Below are positions 34,466 through 43,191 of a stretch of 64,000 bases of DNA, one piece after another. A program made the translations under genes and the position numbers. The stretch's first letter is position 1. Every line of letters begins with the position of its first letter. Source of the DNA: Paenibacillus sp. LHD-38 (lineage in GTDB: Bacteria > Bacillota > Bacilli > Paenibacillales > Paenibacillaceae); assembly GCF_031157315.1 (NCBI RefSeq), contig NZ_JAVIFU010000003.1, forward strand, positions 124,001 to 188,000. The letters run 5' to 3'. Under the pieces are notes generated by a model, which saw only the letters and a list, made by a program, of their open reading frames with translations, ran no database searches and had not been told where the DNA came from.

Positions 34466-35073
34466 ATGAAAATAGCTATAATCGGTGCTGCTGGGCGTGC
34501 TGGAAGCCGTATTGCTCAAGAAGCGAAAAGCCGCGGTCATCAAGTAACCGCAATGGTTCGAGATGCCTCTAGGCTTGCTGGTACGGAGGGCATTAAAGTG
34601 CGAGAATCGGATGTTTTTCAAACGGGTGCTGAACTTGGACAATTCGATGTTATCGTTAACTCCTTCTCTGCCAAGCCCGGCGCTGAGCATCAGCATGTTG
34701 AAGTGATTAAACATCTGATCACACAATTCTTTACAACGTTGGCGGCGCGGGCAGCTTGCTTGTAGATGACAAAGGCACTCGCCTGTTAGAAACGCAAGAG
34801 TTCCCAGCCATGTACTATGCAACAGCGAAAGCACAAAGCGATCAGCTCGACGTTCTTCGCGGTGAAACAGGGTTGAAATGGACCTTCTTCAGCCCGGCAG
34901 CGTTATTTGAACCGGGAGAAAAAACCGGAAACATACAGCTAGGCAATGATCATTTCCTTCTTAACGAAAAGCATGAAAGTAAAATCAGCATGGAAGATTA
35001 TGCTTCGGTTTTGCTTGATGAAATCGAAAATCCGCAATTTACGAATCAACGTTTCACAGCCATCCAAATCTGA
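34466..35073 (+). pseudogene. NAD(P)H-binding (NmrA/YwnB-like) protein, frameshifted
   Basis: First frame: the Rossmann start MKIAIIGAAGRAGSRIAQEA, then TAMVRDASRL and DVIVNSFSA, and stops at 34765 after running into ITQFFTTLAARAACL. The second frame continues the family from NVGGAGSLLVDDKGTRLLE through MYYATAKAQSDQLDVLR and TFFSPAALFEPGEKTG to 35073. The join near 34715-34735 lacks some residues, so a short out-of-frame deletion is likely rather than one missed base. SD AAAGGAG precedes ATG 34466. The strong promoter and operator are still intact. Confidence 0.78.
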
Positions 35074-35223
35074 ATAACGTGTGTAATTGAATGATTAAAC
35101 TTAAAGCAAAGCAGCTCGGTCCTAATCTAAGGACGGCTGCTTTTGCTATTTATACGAAGAATAAACAAACATCCCCGTGGCACACTAATCCGGATAATTT
35201 ACGTACTACAGGAGGGATTCATC

Positions 35224-36042
35224 ATGATCATTACCGCAGACAAAAAACAAGAGCATGGCAGCAAGCTTCGAGTAAAAGATAAAGTTGCCGTTATCACAGG
35301 TGCCGGCTCCGGGATTGGGCGCGCAGCCGCATTGCTATTGGCTCAAAATGGAGCAAAAGTATGCCTTATTGATTTGAATAACAATCGCAGTGAATCAGTA
35401 GAAGAACAAATTAATCAAATGGGCGGACAATCATTATTTATCGATACTGATGTATCCGACCCCAAACGGGTACAGGAAGCAATAAAGTCTGCCGTTGATC
35501 AATGGGGGCGAGTCGACATCGTGTTTGCAAATGCCGGAATCAACGGCATCGTCTCGCCTATCGAAGATTTAACGCCGGAAGCATGGGATCACACGCTGAC
35601 GACAAATTTGAAGGGTACGTTTCTAACCGTAAAATATGCGATTCCGCATATGAAAGAAAACGGCGGAAGCATCATTATTACGAGCTCGATTAATGGCAGC
35701 CGATCATTCTCGGGTTTCGGCATGTCTGCTTACAGTACTTCCAAAGCAGGGCAGATCGCTTTTGCTAAGATGGCGGCGCTTGAACTCGCACGATATAAAA
35801 TTCGAGTTAACGTGATCTGCCCAGGATCCATTCAAACCAATATCGGAGAAAGCACGAAAGAAACTCCACAGCTGGACAAAATCAAAATTCCGGTTAAATA
35901 TCCTGAAGGCAGTCAGCCGCTAGAACATGGACCCGGTTCGTCTGAGCAGGTTGCTGATTTGGTTTTATTTCTTGCTTCGCAAGAATCGAGCCATATCTCA
36001 GGTACAGAAATCTTTATTGACGGTGTGGAATCGCTTTTGTAA
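35224..36042 (+). CDS. SDR-family oxidoreductase
   Basis: 272 residues from ATG 35224 (GGAGGG six bases upstream). Cofactor motif AVITGAGSGIGRAAALLLAQ, acidic Asp in CLIDLNNN (NAD preference), NAG motif in VFANAGINGIV, catalytic Ser in IIITSSINGSRS, Y-x-x-x-K in AYSTSKAG, then RVNVICPGSIQTNIGES. Like YvrD/glucose-dehydrogenase-type SDRs; substrate unknown. It follows the frameshifted gene by 150 bases and may share its control. Confidence 0.9.
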   Translation: MIITADKKQEHGSKLRVKDKVAVITGAGSGIGRAAALLLAQNGAKVCLIDLNNNRSESVEEQINQMGGQSLFIDTDVSDPKRVQEAIKSAVDQWGRVDIVFANAGINGIVSPIEDLTPEAWDHTLTTNLKGTFLTVKYAIPHMKENGGSIIITSSINGSRSFSGFGMSAYSTSKAGQIAFAKMAALELARYKIRVNVICPGSIQTNIGESTKETPQLDKIKIPVKYPEGSQPLEHGPGSSEQVADLVLFLASQESSHISGTEIFIDGVESLL

Positions 36043-36103
36043 AACACGCTTGAAATGCTGCATCATTTGAATAAAAAACAATATTGGCCCAGAAAAATAA
36101 TTA

Positions 36104-36144
36104 GAGCAGCTCCTTCCTCATCAGAGGGCGAGCTGCTTTTTTTT
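36104..36144 (+). terminator. Terminator of the SDR gene
   Basis: AGCAGCTC / GAGCTGCT stem with a GC-containing loop, then eight T. Confidence 0.85.
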
Positions 36145-36224
36145 AATTACTTGACTTATAACATTGTAGTCTTCCTGTATGAATTGTTACAATATAATGG
36201 AATCTATTATTATTCACGGTAATT

Positions 36225-36252
36225 TGTTTACATAATATTATTTATGTTCATT
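36225..36252 (-). other. dif-like Xer recombination site (candidate)
   Basis: Read on the minus strand: left arm AATGAACATAA, 6-bp centre ATAATA, right arm TTATGTAAACA. This is two 11-bp arms around 6 bp, exactly the dif layout, with inner ACATAA / TTATGT symmetry. It lies 81 bases before xerS, a position comparable to difSL beside xerS in streptococci, although the sequence is of the classic Xer type. It shares 15 identical bases with the site at 4542-4556, same orientation. Confidence 0.5.
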
Positions 36253-36332
36253 TAATATCATTAATGATTAATTGCATAAAATAAAGGGGCTGAGCTGACA
36301 TCAATATTTTAAAACAAAAGGATCGCGAAGAA

Positions 36333-37394
36333 TTGGATAAGAAATTACCCTCCATGCCCTGGTACATCGAAAAATTCATCAACTATAAGCTTCCGGACTT
36401 ATCACCCTCTTCTTTAGTGGAATATATGAGAGATTACGAAACATTTCTTAATTGGCTTATGGCGGAGGGGCTATCTGAAGCCACGAACCTAAGAGATGTG
36501 TCGCTGCTAGAGCTGGAGAAGCTGCATATGGACAGCATCGATGGATTCCGGATGTATTTATCCACTTATAAAGTGGAACGCAACAGCAAGACCACCATCT
36601 CCCGCAAACTGTCCTCCCTTCGCTCTTTGTTTCACTACCTCAGCCAAATCGCTGAGGATGAGGAGTTTTATCCGCTGCTGAAGCGCAATGTTATGGCCAA
36701 GGTAACAATCAAGCGCACCCATAAGCCAAAGGATACGGCGGCTAAGCTGGAAGGCAAGCTGCTGCAGGAGGAAGAAATAACGGAGTTTATGTCTTATATC
36801 AAGCAGCATTATGGAACTGATGTTGCCTCGAACAAGCAAGCCCTCTACGCTTATGAATTGAACATGATACGCGACGCTTGCATCATAAGCTTTATTTTGC
36901 ATTCGGGTTTGCGCGTGTCGGAGCTCGTGAATTTGAATGTCGACGATATCGAATTAAAGAAAAAGCTTTGCTACGTTTATCGCAAAGGCAAAAACGATGA
37001 TACCTTTAAAACGCCTGTATACTTCCGCCAAGAGGCCGTTGAGGATTTGCAAGCCTATCTGACTTTGCGGGATGTTCGGTACAAAGCTCCAAAACGCGAG
37101 AAAGCCTTGTTTCTAGCTATTGCCAATGGAAAAAACGAAGGCTCCCGCATGACTAAACGTGCGATCCAAGAGATGGTCATCAAATACGCAAAACGCTTCG
37201 GCAGGCCTTATTTATCCGTTCACAAACTTAGGCATAGCTTCGCGACTGATTACTATTTACGAAATGATATTTATAAAACGCAAGAGCAGCTTGGGCATGC
37301 TTCACCGGAAACAACGCAAATCTACGCTCATTTGACGGACAAAACGATGGCACAAGCGATCGACCGCACCAAAAAAGAGGAGGAGCAAAGTTAG
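36333..37394 (+). CDS. xerS: Tyrosine recombinase XerS
   Basis: 353 residues from TTG 36333 (AAAAGG 11 bases upstream). The opening MPWYIEKFINYKLPDLSPSS and LVEYMRDYETFLNWLMAEGL match the distinctive N-terminus of XerS, longer than XerC/D. Catalytic residues: Arg in LHSGLRVSELVNL, Lys in VYRKGKNDD, HKLRHSFATDYYL, QLGHASPETTQ, nucleophile Tyr in IYAHLTD. XerS resolves chromosome dimers alone in streptococci; in Paenibacillaceae its task beside other Xer proteins is not settled. It has its own terminator and a dif-like site upstream. Confidence 0.88.
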   Translation: MDKKLPSMPWYIEKFINYKLPDLSPSSLVEYMRDYETFLNWLMAEGLSEATNLRDVSLLELEKLHMDSIDGFRMYLSTYKVERNSKTTISRKLSSLRSLFHYLSQIAEDEEFYPLLKRNVMAKVTIKRTHKPKDTAAKLEGKLLQEEEITEFMSYIKQHYGTDVASNKQALYAYELNMIRDACIISFILHSGLRVSELVNLNVDDIELKKKLCYVYRKGKNDDTFKTPVYFRQEAVEDLQAYLTLRDVRYKAPKREKALFLAIANGKNEGSRMTKRAIQEMVIKYAKRFGRPYLSVHKLRHSFATDYYLRNDIYKTQEQLGHASPETTQIYAHLTDKTMAQAIDRTKKEEEQS

Positions 37395-37430
37395 CGCTTC
37401 ATCAGCGCTTGCATGACTCCTCCTCTTTTT
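37372..37430. terminator. Bidirectional terminator between xerS and the ABC exporter genes
   Basis: AAAAAGAGGAGGAG pairs with CTCCTCCTCTTTTT; the left arm lies within the last codons of xerS. Confidence 0.85.
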
Positions 37431-37441
37431 CTAAAAGACAT

Positions 37442-39250
37442 TTATGAGTTGGTTTGCAAAATAACCGACTCCTGCATAGAGAGCTGCGTTAGTACGAGAT
37501 TCGCATAGATACCGCCTTTTTTCATTAACTCGGTATGCGATCCCTGCTCAGCAATGGTACCATTTTCGATGACTAGAATGAGGTCTGCGTCTTTGATGGT
37601 TGATAAACGATGAGCGATAATAAAGGCAGTTCTGCCAGCGAGCAGAGTCTGCAAGGCCTCTTGGATATGCTGCTCTGTTTCCGTATCTACGCTTGATGTA
37701 GCCTCGTCTAAGATAAGTATTCTTGGGTCGGAAAGCAGCACGCGCCCGAATGCGAGCAGCTGCCGCTGTCCTACGGATAGCTTTGACCCGCGCTCTTCCA
37801 GCTCCGTTTGATAGCCGTCAGCCAGCTTAGAGACGACACGGTCCAGCCTGACGCTCTCCCCCGCTTTGCGCAGCTCCTCATCACTCGCAGCCTCGTTACC
37901 GTAACGCATATTCTCTTCCACCGTGCCTGCAAAAATAAATGAATCCTGCAGCACGATCCCCATTTGCTTCCGCAGCGATTCCAGCGTTGCTTGCTTTACG
38001 TCCATGCCGTCAATGCGCACAGTACCCTCACTTGCATCATAAAATCGCATCAATAAATTGACGATTGTGCTTTTTCCGGCTCCCGTTGGTCCAACAAGCG
38101 CTACGCGCTGGCCCGGCATGACATGGAAAGAAACCTTTTTTAACACCTCAGGTTTATTCTCCTCATAGCGGAACGATACGTTTTCGAAGGATACTTCGCC
38201 ACGAACCTGTGGCAGCTCGCGCGCATGGCTGCTGTTCTTCACTTCCGGATCTGTATCCAGCACTTCAAAAATGCGTTCGGCAGATGCCATTGCAGACAGC
38301 AGCTGGCTGTACACCTTAGAGAGCGCGCTGAGCGGACCCCAGAAACGCCAAAGATAATTAATAAACGCCATGATAAACCCAAGTGTGATCGCACCATCCA
38401 TGACCCGTGCTGCCCCATACCAAACGACAATGCACGTACCCAGCATGCCGATCATTTCAACCAACGGGTAAACCGTCGATTCTAACGTAATTGCTCGCAT
38501 GAATGCCTGTTTATTCCGAAGGTTAATGCCATTAAATCTTTCGTTATTCGTCCTTTGCCGCGAGAAAGCTTGAATCACGCGAATACCCTGAATCGTTTCG
38601 TTCAAATTGCCGTTGATTGCCGACATGGTTGAGCGCGAACGCGACCACGATCCTTCAATTTTCGGACGGAGCTTCGAAACAATGAGATAAAGCAGCGGCA
38701 TCATAACAAACGATAAAAGGGCAAGCTGCCAATCCATCCAAACCAAGATGATAACGATGCCCAGTAAATGCGTAACTTCCATGACCATCGTAATCAAACC
38801 GCCGTTGATCAGCTCGCCAATCGCATTCGTATCGTTCGTAATTCTGGACATGATTTTACCTGCCGGACGTCCATCAAAAAAACGAAAGGATAAGGTTTGC
38901 AAATGATTAAATAATTGCTGCCGCAGATCAAACAATATACGCTGGCCCGTAAAATTGATCCACCTCGTATGCATCCAGCTGAACAGCCAGCTCAGGAGCT
39001 TAATGCCCAGAAGTACCGCGCCCAGCACATGTATAACGGTAAAATCCTTCTGCACTATCCCTTTGTCGATGATATAGGCGAGAATGATGGGCTCAGATAA
39101 GCTCAACAACATATTGAGGAGGACGACAATGACGACCCATGTCATCAATTTACGATACGGAATAAGATATTGCAGCATCCTCCGCATATATTTCCCGTTA
39201 AACGGCTTCTCCTCCTGATCCTCGTCCAGATCCCACTCCACTTGACTCAT
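37442..39250 (-). CDS. ABC exporter half-transporter, second subunit (BmrD/YheH-like)
   Basis: 602 residues. Six-helix membrane domain (about 40-330) then ATPase: Walker A ALVGPTGAGKSTIVNLLMRF, Q-loop GIVLQDSFIFAGTVEENMRY, a signature altered to LSVGQRQLLAF, Walker B ILILDEATSSVD, switch His in IIAHRL. The non-standard signature (Val for Gly) paired with a partner whose switch His is Gln is the usual asymmetry of heterodimeric drug exporters. It starts 20 bases after its partner gene. Confidence 0.9.
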   Translation of the reverse strand: MSQVEWDLDEDQEEKPFNGKYMRRMLQYLIPYRKLMTWVVIVVLLNMLLSLSEPIILAYIIDKGIVQKDFTVIHVLGAVLLGIKLLSWLFSWMHTRWINFTGQRILFDLRQQLFNHLQTLSFRFFDGRPAGKIMSRITNDTNAIGELINGGLITMVMEVTHLLGIVIILVWMDWQLALLSFVMMPLLYLIVSKLRPKIEGSWSRSRSTMSAINGNLNETIQGIRVIQAFSRQRTNNERFNGINLRNKQAFMRAITLESTVYPLVEMIGMLGTCIVVWYGAARVMDGAITLGFIMAFINYLWRFWGPLSALSKVYSQLLSAMASAERIFEVLDTDPEVKNSSHARELPQVRGEVSFENVSFRYEENKPEVLKKVSFHVMPGQRVALVGPTGAGKSTIVNLLMRFYDASEGTVRIDGMDVKQATLESLRKQMGIVLQDSFIFAGTVEENMRYGNEAASDEELRKAGESVRLDRVVSKLADGYQTELEERGSKLSVGQRQLLAFGRVLLSDPRILILDEATSSVDTETEQHIQEALQTLLAGRTAFIIAHRLSTIKDADLILVIENGTIAEQGSHTELMKKGGIYANLVLTQLSMQESVILQTNS

Positions 39251-39270
39251 GTTATGCTCTCACCTCTTCT

Positions 39271-41016
39271 CTATTGATGAGCGATTTGCTTCTGTCTATC
39301 GAACAATTGACGGAAGAATCCGCTGCCTTCATTTAATTCCTTATGGGTGCCCTCTTCAGTCAAGCGGCCATTCTCAAGTACGATAATGCGATCGGCATGC
39401 TGTATGGACGAAAGCCTCTGTGCAATAATGAACGTTGTCCGCCCTTTCATGACTTCAAGCAAGGCCTCGTGAATTGCCGATTCTGTCGCCGTATCCACGC
39501 TTGCGGTTGCTTCATCCAGAACGAGGATCGGAGGATCCATTAAGATCGCCCGAGCCAAAGCAACGCGCTGCCTTTGTCCGCCAGATAAGCCTACGCCGCG
39601 CTCGCCGATTCGTGTATCGTATCCTTCAGGCATCGTTTCAATGAAGGAATGGATTTGTGATTTTCGGGCTGCATCTTCGATCTGCTCTTGTGTTGCTTCC
39701 GGAAAACCGTAAGCGATATTGTCGCGTATGGATGCCGAGAAAAGGAAGGTCTCTTGGGGAACAATACCGATGCTTCTGCGCAAACCGCCCAGTTCATACT
39801 CCCTCACATCAATCCCGTCGATTTGAACACTTCCATCCGTTACATCATAGAACCGTGAAAGCAACCCGATCAGACTGCTTTTACCCGAGCCTGTAGCGCC
39901 GAGCACTCCGATTACCTCACCTTGTTTTACCCGGAAAGAAACCTGGTCCAATATCGGTTTTTCCTTTGAAACATCCTGATCGGCAAAATGGAATGTAACA
40001 CGGTCAAACACAACGTTTCCGCTCATATTTGCGGTATTGACTCCGTCTGCGGGATTGTCAATATCAATCGGCGTATCAAGTACTTCAAATACACGGGGAG
40101 CTGCTTTAATTGCCTGTTGAAAAATATTAATTTGCCAGCCGAGCATGTTTAGCGGCCATATAATTCCCCATGTATACCATTGAAAAGCCATAAACGTACC
40201 GAGCGACATTTCACCGCGCACGACAAAGATGGCGCCAATCCAGATCATCATGACAAAAGTAAGACCCCCGTATAAGCCCATTAGAGGGAATGCTTTGGCC
40301 TCCAGCTTTGCGCGATCCATATTCGTATCAAAGTTTTGTTCGTTGCGCTGTGCAAATTTTCTTTGTTCGACCGACTCGGTCGCAAATGATTTAACGACGC
40401 GAATGCCTGAAATGTTTTCTTGCAGCGTTGTGGTTAATCGTCCCATTTGCTCGCGAATATTGGACCATGCCGGTCCAACCCGATGATTAAAGCGAAATAA
40501 CACAAACAAGATAAAAGGAATGGTAATCAAACTGATAACCGTAACTTTCCACTGCATCGTCATCATAAAAATGGTCGTTCCAAGAAACGTGAGCATGCCG
40601 GTAAACAAATTCATGGCTCCGAACCCCACGAAGTTTTTTACCGCTTCAATGTCTCCGGTCATTCTTGACATTAATTGACCTGTCTGCGCCCGGTCGAAAT
40701 AAGAGAACGACAAACGCTGCAAATGCTCGTATAGCTCCTTACGAAGCTTAAACACAACATTCTGGCCGACAAGCTCTTGCGAATAGCCTTGCACGAACAT
40801 CCCAATGCTTTTCAAAGCCTGTATGCCTGCTAACGCAAGAGTTAACCCAATGACCACAGACATATTCCGTTTGCTAATTCCTTCATCAAATATTTGGCCT
40901 AAAATCCATGGTGCTACCAGATCAAATATCGTTGCCATAATCATGATCGTAATTGCAAGAATGACCCATTTTGCATTTGGCCTAACATAAATCATAATTC
41001 GTAAGAGCGTTTTCAT
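39271..41016 (-). CDS. ABC exporter half-transporter, first subunit (BmrC/YheI-like)
   Basis: 581 residues from ATG 41016 (AAAGGGG seven bases upstream; an ATG at 41034 lies before the SD). Membrane domain about 15-310; ATPase with Walker A VLGATGSGKSSLIGLLSRF, Q-loop GIVPQETFLFSASIRDNIAY, full signature LSGGQRQRVALARAI, Walker B ILVLDEATASVD, but Gln where the switch His should be (FIIAQRLSS). Together with the next gene it makes a heterodimeric multidrug exporter. A terminator sits 26 bases before its SD and an encoded leader peptide before that, implying attenuation control. Confidence 0.9.
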   Translation of the reverse strand: MKTLLRIMIYVRPNAKWVILAITIMIMATIFDLVAPWILGQIFDEGISKRNMSVVIGLTLALAGIQALKSIGMFVQGYSQELVGQNVVFKLRKELYEHLQRLSFSYFDRAQTGQLMSRMTGDIEAVKNFVGFGAMNLFTGMLTFLGTTIFMMTMQWKVTVISLITIPFILFVLFRFNHRVGPAWSNIREQMGRLTTTLQENISGIRVVKSFATESVEQRKFAQRNEQNFDTNMDRAKLEAKAFPLMGLYGGLTFVMMIWIGAIFVVRGEMSLGTFMAFQWYTWGIIWPLNMLGWQINIFQQAIKAAPRVFEVLDTPIDIDNPADGVNTANMSGNVVFDRVTFHFADQDVSKEKPILDQVSFRVKQGEVIGVLGATGSGKSSLIGLLSRFYDVTDGSVQIDGIDVREYELGGLRRSIGIVPQETFLFSASIRDNIAYGFPEATQEQIEDAARKSQIHSFIETMPEGYDTRIGERGVGLSGGQRQRVALARAILMDPPILVLDEATASVDTATESAIHEALLEVMKGRTTFIIAQRLSSIQHADRIIVLENGRLTEEGTHKELNEGSGFFRQLFDRQKQIAHQ

Positions 41017-41042
41017 TGGACAACCCCTTTCCATTTTGGAAA

Positions 41043-41080
41043 CAAAAAAAAGATCTCAAGCCAAATTTGGCTTGAGATCT
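41043..41080 (-). promoter_or_regulatory. Transcription attenuator before the ABC exporter genes
   Basis: A 30-nt perfect palindrome (41051-41080, beginning AGATCTCAAG) followed on the minus strand by eight T forms an intrinsic terminator only about 25 bases before the SD of the first exporter gene. It follows the stop of a 40-codon leader frame by 24 bases. The layout is that of ribosome-mediated attenuation described for B. subtilis bmrB-bmrCD. Confidence 0.75.
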
Positions 41081-41104
41081 CCGTATGACAGCTGGCAACG
41101 TAGG

Positions 41105-41227
41105 CTACAAGAGCTGCGTTGACATCACTGGACGAAGGCAGGCCGGTCGGCATGTTAGATTGGAAATATGGAATAATAAGCTAGTCTGCGCGTTAGCAAC
41201 TTTCATTCCAAACCAATTGTTAAACAT
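41105..41227 (-). CDS. Leader peptide of the ABC exporter operon
   Basis: 40 residues from ATG 41227, with GGGGGG seven bases upstream, to TAG 41105. It reads MFNNWFGMKVANAQ, then a hydrophobic stretch and NLTCRPACLRPVMSTQLL. It has no family features. Its stop is 24 bases before the terminator hairpin, so a ribosome stalled in its last third could prevent terminator folding, as proposed for BmrB. An antiterminator helix was not identified with certainty. Confidence 0.6.
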   Translation of the reverse strand: MFNNWFGMKVANAQTSLLFHISNLTCRPACLRPVMSTQLL

Positions 41228-41331
41228 CCTAGAGCCCCCCTTTTCATTTCCATTTGATAAAATCTTCCTAACACATCCAAATCTTAACATCCTCTTTCGG
41301 CTTTGCGCAAGAGGTCTTTGAAAAAAAATAT

Positions 41332-41874
41332 TTAAAATCTATCCGACTCATGGGACTGCTCAAAATCACTTGAGGAAATGCCTTCCTCCACGGCAAATTC
41401 AAAGTCTTCGATGTCATAGATTTGTACCGGAACCTCTGCTTCGATTAGTTTATCCTGAAACTCAAACTGGTCAGAGAGCAAAGGTACGCTCAGCTTCAAG
41501 CTCGTAAGCAGCAGCTCAGTTTCAATAGGATCAAACAATTCGCCGTAATGCGCGTTATCGACAGCGTGCACCACCGTAAATTGTATCGTTTCGTTTAGCA
41601 GCAATGGCGAGCTTTCTCTCCAAGGCACCTGCATGGCCTTTTCAATTTTTTTACGATTGAGCGAGTCCTCGAAAAAAGTAATCAGCTCATTTATTTTGTT
41701 TTTTACATGTCCATCATCGTCAGGATCATCCATAACGGGTTCGACACTGTCTCTCATATCATACAGCTCTGCTATGGAAGAATAAGGCACGACATAATCA
41801 ATCGGACGACTTGGTACAAGAAGATGCCCATACGTTGCCACCAAAACTGCCTCTATTACAAAACGCCGCCGCAT
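41332..41874 (-). CDS. Conserved hypothetical protein (Paenibacillaceae type)
   Basis: 180 residues, acidic. Opens MRRRFVIEAVLVATYGHLLV, then IDYVVPYSSIAELYDMRDS, VMDDPDDDGHVKNKINELI, KAMQVPWRESSPLLL and FDPIETELLLTSL, and ends in an acidic tail. I recall similar proteins in Paenibacillus genomes, sometimes labelled ADP-heptose synthase, but no nucleotidyltransferase motif is present, so I do not adopt that name. It lies upstream of the ABC leader region on the same strand with no strong terminator between. Confidence 0.75.
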   Translation of the reverse strand: MRRRFVIEAVLVATYGHLLVPSRPIDYVVPYSSIAELYDMRDSVEPVMDDPDDDGHVKNKINELITFFEDSLNRKKIEKAMQVPWRESSPLLLNETIQFTVVHAVDNAHYGELFDPIETELLLTSLKLSVPLLSDQFEFQDKLIEAEVPVQIYDIEDFEFAVEEGISSSDFEQSHESDRF

Positions 41875-42091
41875 GTGATCTCCTCCAATTCATTTATGAA
41901 ATAAAGCTAGCTTCCTATCTATTAGCTTTCTTATTATGAACGTTTCCACATTATTATACAATATTCCAAGGCCTATACACGAGAGTCAATCATCCAAATT
42001 TGCGCAATATGTGCGCCTCGCAGTAAAATGTACGTTAAGCGATCTAATAGAAACCATGATAGCTTCGCTATCTTTTTAGGAGGATACTACC

Positions 42092-43066
42092 ATGCAAAAT
42101 GAAGAAGCCATTATAATCGGGGCAGGTCCGTGCGGCTTGGCGGCAGCCATCGAGCTCGAACGTATTGGACTACGGCCCCTTGTTATAGAAAAACGAAATA
42201 TTGTTCATTCCATCTCGCAATATCCAACTTATATGCATTTTTTCAGCTCCCCGGAGCTGTTAGAGATTGGCGAAATTCCTTTTACGACCGCCAATGAAAA
42301 ACCTTCCCGGTTAGAGGCTTTGAATTATTACCGGACAGCAGCACAGCGTCACCAAATCCGCGTAAAAGCCTATGAGTCGATAACAAGCATAACACCTGAC
42401 GGGGATTTTTTTATTTTGCAAGGAGAGAACCGCTTCGGTGAGAAAAGCAGCTATAAGAGCCGATATGTCATCATAGCAACCGGATATTTTGACCATCCAA
42501 ATGAGCTTGGTATTCCAGGTGAGCAGTTGGATAAGGTCAGCCATTTTTTTCGCGAATCCCATCCCTATGTCGGCATGAAGGTCGCCATTATTGGCGGCAG
42601 CAATTCGGCAATTGATGCCGCACTCGAGCTTGAGCGGGTTGGTGCTGATGTTACGGTTGTTTACCGAGGCGATGATTATTCCAAGAGCATCAAGCCTTGG
42701 GTCAAACCCGGGTTCCAAAGCAAAGTGGCCAAAGGATCGATTCGGATGCTTTTCCAATCGACGGTTATCGGAATAGAAAATCATGCGATTACTGTCCAAG
42801 GGCCTGAAGGTCCTCTTCAAATTGAAAATGATTTTGTACTGGCATTGACCGGCTTTCACCCCGATCGCCACTTCCTTAATGCAAGCAGGGTTACGATTGA
42901 GGAAGAAGGCTTTCCAACCTTCAACGAGGCTACGATGGAGACCAATGTCCCAGGCATTTATCTAGCGGGAGTCGTAGCTTCCAGGCATGAAGCAAATGAA
43001 ATTTTCATTGAATCCGGCCGCTACCACGGGTGTAAAATAGCTGGTCATATTCAAAGTCTAAAATAA
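42092..43066 (+). CDS. bdr: Bacillithiol disulfide reductase, YpdA family
   Basis: 324 residues. FAD motif AIIIGAGPCGLAAAIELERI at the N-terminus with the Cys typical of YpdA/Bdr in GPCG, then YPTYMHFFSSPELLEIGEIP, second nucleotide motif VAIIGGSNSAIDAALELER, and LAGVVASRHEANEIFIESGR at the end. Bdr reduces oxidised bacillithiol with NADPH, supporting redox balance in low-GC Gram-positives. SD AGGAGG lies seven bases before ATG 42092. Single gene, followed by a dispersed repeat. Confidence 0.92.
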   Translation: MQNEEAIIIGAGPCGLAAAIELERIGLRPLVIEKRNIVHSISQYPTYMHFFSSPELLEIGEIPFTTANEKPSRLEALNYYRTAAQRHQIRVKAYESITSITPDGDFFILQGENRFGEKSSYKSRYVIIATGYFDHPNELGIPGEQLDKVSHFFRESHPYVGMKVAIIGGSNSAIDAALELERVGADVTVVYRGDDYSKSIKPWVKPGFQSKVAKGSIRMLFQSTVIGIENHAITVQGPEGPLQIENDFVLALTGFHPDRHFLNASRVTIEEEGFPTFNEATMETNVPGIYLAGVVASRHEANEIFIESGRYHGCKIAGHIQSLK

Positions 43067-43086
43067 GCGTATTTCATAGATTGGTC

Positions 43087-43191
43087 ATCAAGCATAAACG
43101 GCTGTCGCCGTCCTCAGTGGCAAAAGCTATCGTTTCGCGGAGATATATAAGCACATTTATATGTGAAAACTTATAAATTCTTATATATCAA
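43087..43191 (+). repeat. Dispersed 105-bp repeat, copy 1
   Basis: From ATCAAGCATAAACGGCTG to TTATATATCAA. It matches 58006-58110 at 101 of 105 positions with no gaps. Internal small hairpins: ACGGC/GCCGT, CACAT/ATGTG, and a weaker AAACG/CGTTT closing pair. It lies between convergent genes (bdr and the DUF4129 gene), next to a terminator. Confidence 0.85.

Noticed and set aside
4545..36252. A 32-kb genomic island bounded by the two dif-like repeats
   Set aside because: Most genes between are ordinary chromosomal functions (germination receptor, sleB, uppP, helicase, two-component systems); only 9.7-16.6 kb looks foreign. The shared sites are reported, but island status is not supported.
41332..41874. 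ADP-heptose synthase
   Set aside because: Similar proteins sometimes carry this label, but no nucleotidyltransferase or kinase motif can be seen, so only a conserved hypothetical call is made.
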